7,837 bases of DNA from an uncultured Chloroflexota bacterium (GTDB taxonomy: Bacteria; Chloroflexota; Anaerolineae; Anaerolineales; Villigracilaceae): contig CAILWD010000437.1 of the NCBI GenBank assembly GCA_903837815.1, positions 1 to 7,837 on the forward strand, read 5' to 3'. Positions 5,951-7,837 of the stretch are shown here, in pieces. The stretch's first letter is position 1; each line of letters starts with the position of its first letter. The notes beneath the pieces are model-generated. The model did not search any database and was not told where the DNA came from. It saw nothing but the letters and a program-made list of their open reading frames with translations. The position numbers were made by a program, and so were the translations under genes.

Positions 5951-6487
5951 ATGAACTACGTTTTCTTCGACCTTGAAACTCAAAACCTTTTTGAAGATGT
6001 CGGCGGACAGGACAATGTCGCCAAATTGAAAGTCGCCTGCGGTGTGACCTGGTCTACCGCGCGCAACGACTTCGCCGTTTATTGGGAGAAGGATGTCCCC
6101 GCGCTGGTGCAGGAATTGAAGTCCGCGACGAAGGTGGTTGGATTCAACGTGAAGGGATTCGATTACCGCGTCCTCCAACCCTACGCCCCCGACGCCCGCT
6201 TCGCATCCATCCCCACACTGGATATGCTTTTCGATTTGCAGCAGATTCTCGGTTTTCGTGTCAGCCTCGATAACGTCGCCAGCGCCAGCTTTGGAGCGAA
6301 CAAAACTGCGGACGGAGTGAAATCTGTCGAGTGGTTCCGCGCGGGCGAGTTGGACAAGGTCGCCGAATACTGCAAAGCCGATGTGGACATCACCCGCCGC
6401 GTCTTCGAATTTGGGCGCGACAACGGGTATATTTTTTACAAATCCAAATTGGGAAGCAAATTGAAGGTCAACGTCAAGTGGAAGTGA
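5951..6487 (+). CDS. Small DEDDy-type 3'-5' exonuclease domain protein
   Basis: A 178-residue RNase H-like nuclease with little beyond the catalytic core. The exonuclease motifs are visible: FDLET with D7 and E9 (Exo I), GFNVKGFDYRVL with D71 (Exo II), and YCKAD with Y140 and D144 (Exo III, YxxxD, the DEDDy form). D91 in 'TLDMLFDL' and 'LDNVAS' (106-111) are further family features. Such enzymes remove nucleotides from 3' ends of DNA or RNA using two metal ions; the substrate of this one is unknown. It resembles the predicted PolB-related 3'-5' exonuclease group rather than RNase D, as no HRDC domain follows. AAGGTG lies 5-6 bases before the ATG. It follows the CCA gene after a 96-base spacer holding hairpins, and the alpha/beta hydrolase starts 11 bases after it. 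The C-terminus ends in a lysine-rich strand (KSKLGSKLKVNVKWK). Confidence 0.82.
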   Translation: MNYVFFDLETQNLFEDVGGQDNVAKLKVACGVTWSTARNDFAVYWEKDVPALVQELKSATKVVGFNVKGFDYRVLQPYAPDARFASIPTLDMLFDLQQILGFRVSLDNVASASFGANKTADGVKSVEWFRAGELDKVAEYCKADVDITRRVFEFGRDNGYIFYKSKLGSKLKVNVKWK

Positions 6488-6498
6488 AAGGAAAGAGG

Positions 6499-7266
6499 AT
6501 GGAGAAAATACAGGTCAACGATATTACCCTGGCTTATGAGAAGTTGGGCAGCGGAGCGCCGTTGATGCTGGTCCACGGCTTTCCCCTCGACCACACAATT
6601 TGGGCTGAAGTTGCAAACCTGCTCAAAGATAAATTTACCGTGATTCTTCCCGATCTGCGCGGGTTTGGTCAATCCACCACAGTGGAAACAACGTACACCA
6701 TGTCCGACATGGCAGATGACCTTGCAGGTCTGCTTGACCATCTGGGATTGGAAAAAGTTGCGCTTGCGGGTCACTCGATGGGCGGGTACGTCTGCCTGGC
6801 GTTTGCCAAAAAATATTCGCAGCGGGTGAGCGGACTGGGGCTGGTTGCCTCGCAATCCGCCGCCGATACGCCTGAAAAAAAGGCGGGGCGCTACCAGACC
6901 GCCGACGGCGTATCCAAAAAAGGCGTTGGACTTGTCGCCGAAGGGATGTCTTCCACACTTTCGACGGATGCCGCTGTGCAGGCGTTCGTTCGCCCTTTGA
7001 TGGAGAGCCAGACTCCCGCCGCCGTGATGGGCGCATTGAAGGCGATGGCAGAGCGGGAAGATACGCTGTCGAGTCTTTCCACCGCTCCCTTCCCTGTGAC
7101 TTTGATTCATGGCGATGCGGATATGTTGATTCCTGTCGAGCGCGCGCGGGAAATCAAGGCTGCCCTGCCGTCTGCAAGGCTGATCGAGTTACAGGGAATT
7201 GGTCACGTGCCGATGATGGAGTCTCAGCGTGGAACGGCGGACGGATTGCGGTTGCTGCTTGAATAA
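6499..7266 (+). CDS. Alpha/beta hydrolase
   Basis: A 255-residue single-domain hydrolase, cytosolic, with no signal peptide. The catalytic set is complete: HGFPLD oxyanion-hole segment (26-31), nucleophile elbow GHSMGG with S93 (91-96), acid D206 in 'IHGDAD', and H236 in 'GIGHVPMME'. 'LPDLRGFGQS' (50-59) is the usual strand-loop before the nucleophile. The region of about residues 120-175 is the cap. The fold covers esterases, enol-lactonases, haloperoxidase-like enzymes and peptidases, and the substrate cannot be named. I start it at 6499 because an AAAGGAAAGAGG stretch precedes this ATG and the sequence then reads MEKIQVNDITLAYEKLGSG, a standard family N-terminus; the frame is open further upstream to 6331, but that part overlaps the exonuclease and shows no homology. 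It begins 11 bases after the exonuclease and ends at the shared terminator. Confidence 0.92.
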   Translation: MEKIQVNDITLAYEKLGSGAPLMLVHGFPLDHTIWAEVANLLKDKFTVILPDLRGFGQSTTVETTYTMSDMADDLAGLLDHLGLEKVALAGHSMGGYVCLAFAKKYSQRVSGLGLVASQSAADTPEKKAGRYQTADGVSKKGVGLVAEGMSSTLSTDAAVQAFVRPLMESQTPAAVMGALKAMAEREDTLSSLSTAPFPVTLIHGDADMLIPVERAREIKAALPSARLIELQGIGHVPMMESQRGTADGLRLLLE

Positions 7267-7281
7267 GATAGAGCGCCGAAT

Positions 7282-7318
7282 CAAAACACCCGCCCTTGCG
7301 AAAGTGGCGGGTGTTTTG
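7282..7318. terminator. Strong bidirectional intrinsic terminator
   Basis: CAAAACACCCGCC (7282-7294) is perfectly complementary to GGCGGGTGTTTTG (7306-7318). Inside, CTT/AAG closes a GCGA (GNRA) tetraloop with one bulged T. Each strand has A before and T after the G+C core, so it can end both the hydrolase transcript and the convergent response regulator transcript. Confidence 0.88.
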
Positions 7319-7333
7319 TCTTCGATAAGTTGA

Positions 7334-7768
7334 TTATGAGGAATAGGCAGGTTGTTTTTCGAGAGATAGGTTGCCAGTTTTATTTATGTTAACCCTGTCC
7401 AATATGCCGGTCTGTCTCACCATCTTGCGGATGTTTGCCACAAGTACGCTGCTTGGCACAGGCTTGACAAGAAAATCATCGGCGCCGGCATCCAAAACGC
7501 TCGCAACCATGGCTGGGTCATTGATTGCGGAGAGGATCAGGATGGGCACATTGCTAAAAGTTCGAAGCGCCTTGCTTACCTGCCAGCCATCGAGGTCGGG
7601 CATCATCAGGTCGAGCACCACCACATTGGGCGATTTTTCTTTGACCAACTTGATGCCCTCAGCGCCGCTGTTTGCAGTCAGCACTTCGAAGCCATGAGTT
7701 TTAAGTAACATGCTCATAAGTTCTGTGATGGCAAGGTCGTCGTCTATTACAAGGATTTTTGTAGTCAT
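7334..7768 (-). CDS. Single-domain response regulator (receiver only)
   Basis: A 144-residue protein consisting of one receiver domain (about 3-118) and a 25-residue tail. Receiver residues are complete: acidic pair D9-D10 (ILVIDDD), phosphoacceptor D53 (VVLDLMMPDLDGW), S80 at the switch position (LILSA) and K102 (LVKPVP), so it should be phosphorylated by a sensor kinase or phosphotransfer partner. No DNA-binding or enzymatic output domain follows; the tail (ILDRVNINKTGNLSLEKQPA) is polar and unassigned. It may signal through protein contacts, as CheY or Spo0F types do. No kinase gene is next to it here; one may lie beyond the right edge. It converges on the hydrolase gene across the terminator. 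The ribosome binding site is weak (CGGAAAAATT before the ATG). Confidence 0.92.
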   Translation of the reverse strand: MTTKILVIDDDLAITELMSMLLKTHGFEVLTANSGAEGIKLVKEKSPNVVVLDLMMPDLDGWQVSKALRTFSNVPILILSAINDPAMVASVLDAGADDFLVKPVPSSVLVANIRKMVRQTGILDRVNINKTGNLSLEKQPAYSS

Positions 7769-7786
7769 AATTTTTCCGTGATATCG

Positions 7787-7792
7787 ATTATG
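7787..7792 (-). promoter_or_regulatory. Candidate -10 box for the response regulator gene
   Basis: The minus strand reads CATAAT, one base from consensus, 18 bases before the start codon. No convincing -35 is seen at the normal spacing, so this is tentative. The remaining bases to 7837 are A/T-rich and hold no gene I can support. Confidence 0.25.
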
Positions 7793-7837
7793 CCTGATTT
7801 GTTGGAAAACATACTTTGCAATATATTTACAAACCGA

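Noticed and set aside
4943..6178. Long minus-strand open frame (411 codons) opposite the CCA and exonuclease genes
   Set aside because: It crosses two real genes and the intergenic repeat and shows no recognisable domain; it is an antisense shadow.
6331..6498. Upstream extension of the alpha/beta hydrolase
   Set aside because: The 56 extra codons overlap the exonuclease gene in another frame and have no family similarity; the ATG at 6499 has a ribosome binding site and a normal N-terminus.
6436..7110. Minus-strand open frame opposite the alpha/beta hydrolase
   Set aside because: Low-information H/R/G-rich translation opposite a gene with a complete catalytic triad.

Overview
The window is a gene-dense bacterial chromosome segment. 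Closely spaced genes, moderate-to-high G+C in most of them, Shine-Dalgarno and possibly leaderless starts, and a dispersed-type palindrome with a CTGAGCGTAGTCGAAGG core together suggest an Anaerolineae-like member of Chloroflexota. That assignment is an inference from general familiarity; no rRNA or marker gene is present to prove it. I see no tRNA, rRNA, CRISPR array, transposase or phage gene.

Layout. (1) At the left edge two small genes lie on the minus strand, a DUF4160 protein followed by a DUF2442 protein that runs off the window. They form a compact, translationally coupled pair of unknown function, often suspected to be toxin-antitoxin-like. (2) A 155-base spacer (486-640) holds the likely DUF4160 promoter and a 10-bp dyad with a T tract just before the next gene. 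(3) A plus-strand operon follows with essentially no spacing: a short-chain dehydrogenase with a hydrophobic C-terminal tail, an M24 metallopeptidase (Xaa-Pro type), a polytopic membrane protein resembling GT-C/GT87 glycosyltransferases, and a broken GNAT acetyltransferase whose middle is deleted and whose frame is shifted. (4) A second plus-strand group opens with an extended -10 promoter placed so that the CCA-adding enzyme mRNA would be nearly leaderless. That enzyme carries an N-terminal DUF5678-like segment and an internal HD domain. An inverted repeat supplies its stop codon and separates it from a small DEDDy 3'-5' exonuclease, which is followed closely by an alpha/beta hydrolase. (5) A strong bidirectional terminator separates the hydrolase from a convergent minus-strand single-domain response regulator.

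How the genes work together. The CCA enzyme with the DEDDy exonuclease could reflect RNA 3'-end maturation or turnover, but only adjacency supports this. The SDR, peptidase and membrane protein are probably co-transcribed without an obvious shared pathway. I do not see a clear new multi-gene defence or biosynthetic system. The points most worth a second look are the DUF5678-CCA fusion, the decayed GNAT gene, the palindrome behind the CCA gene and the DUF4160-DUF2442 pair.
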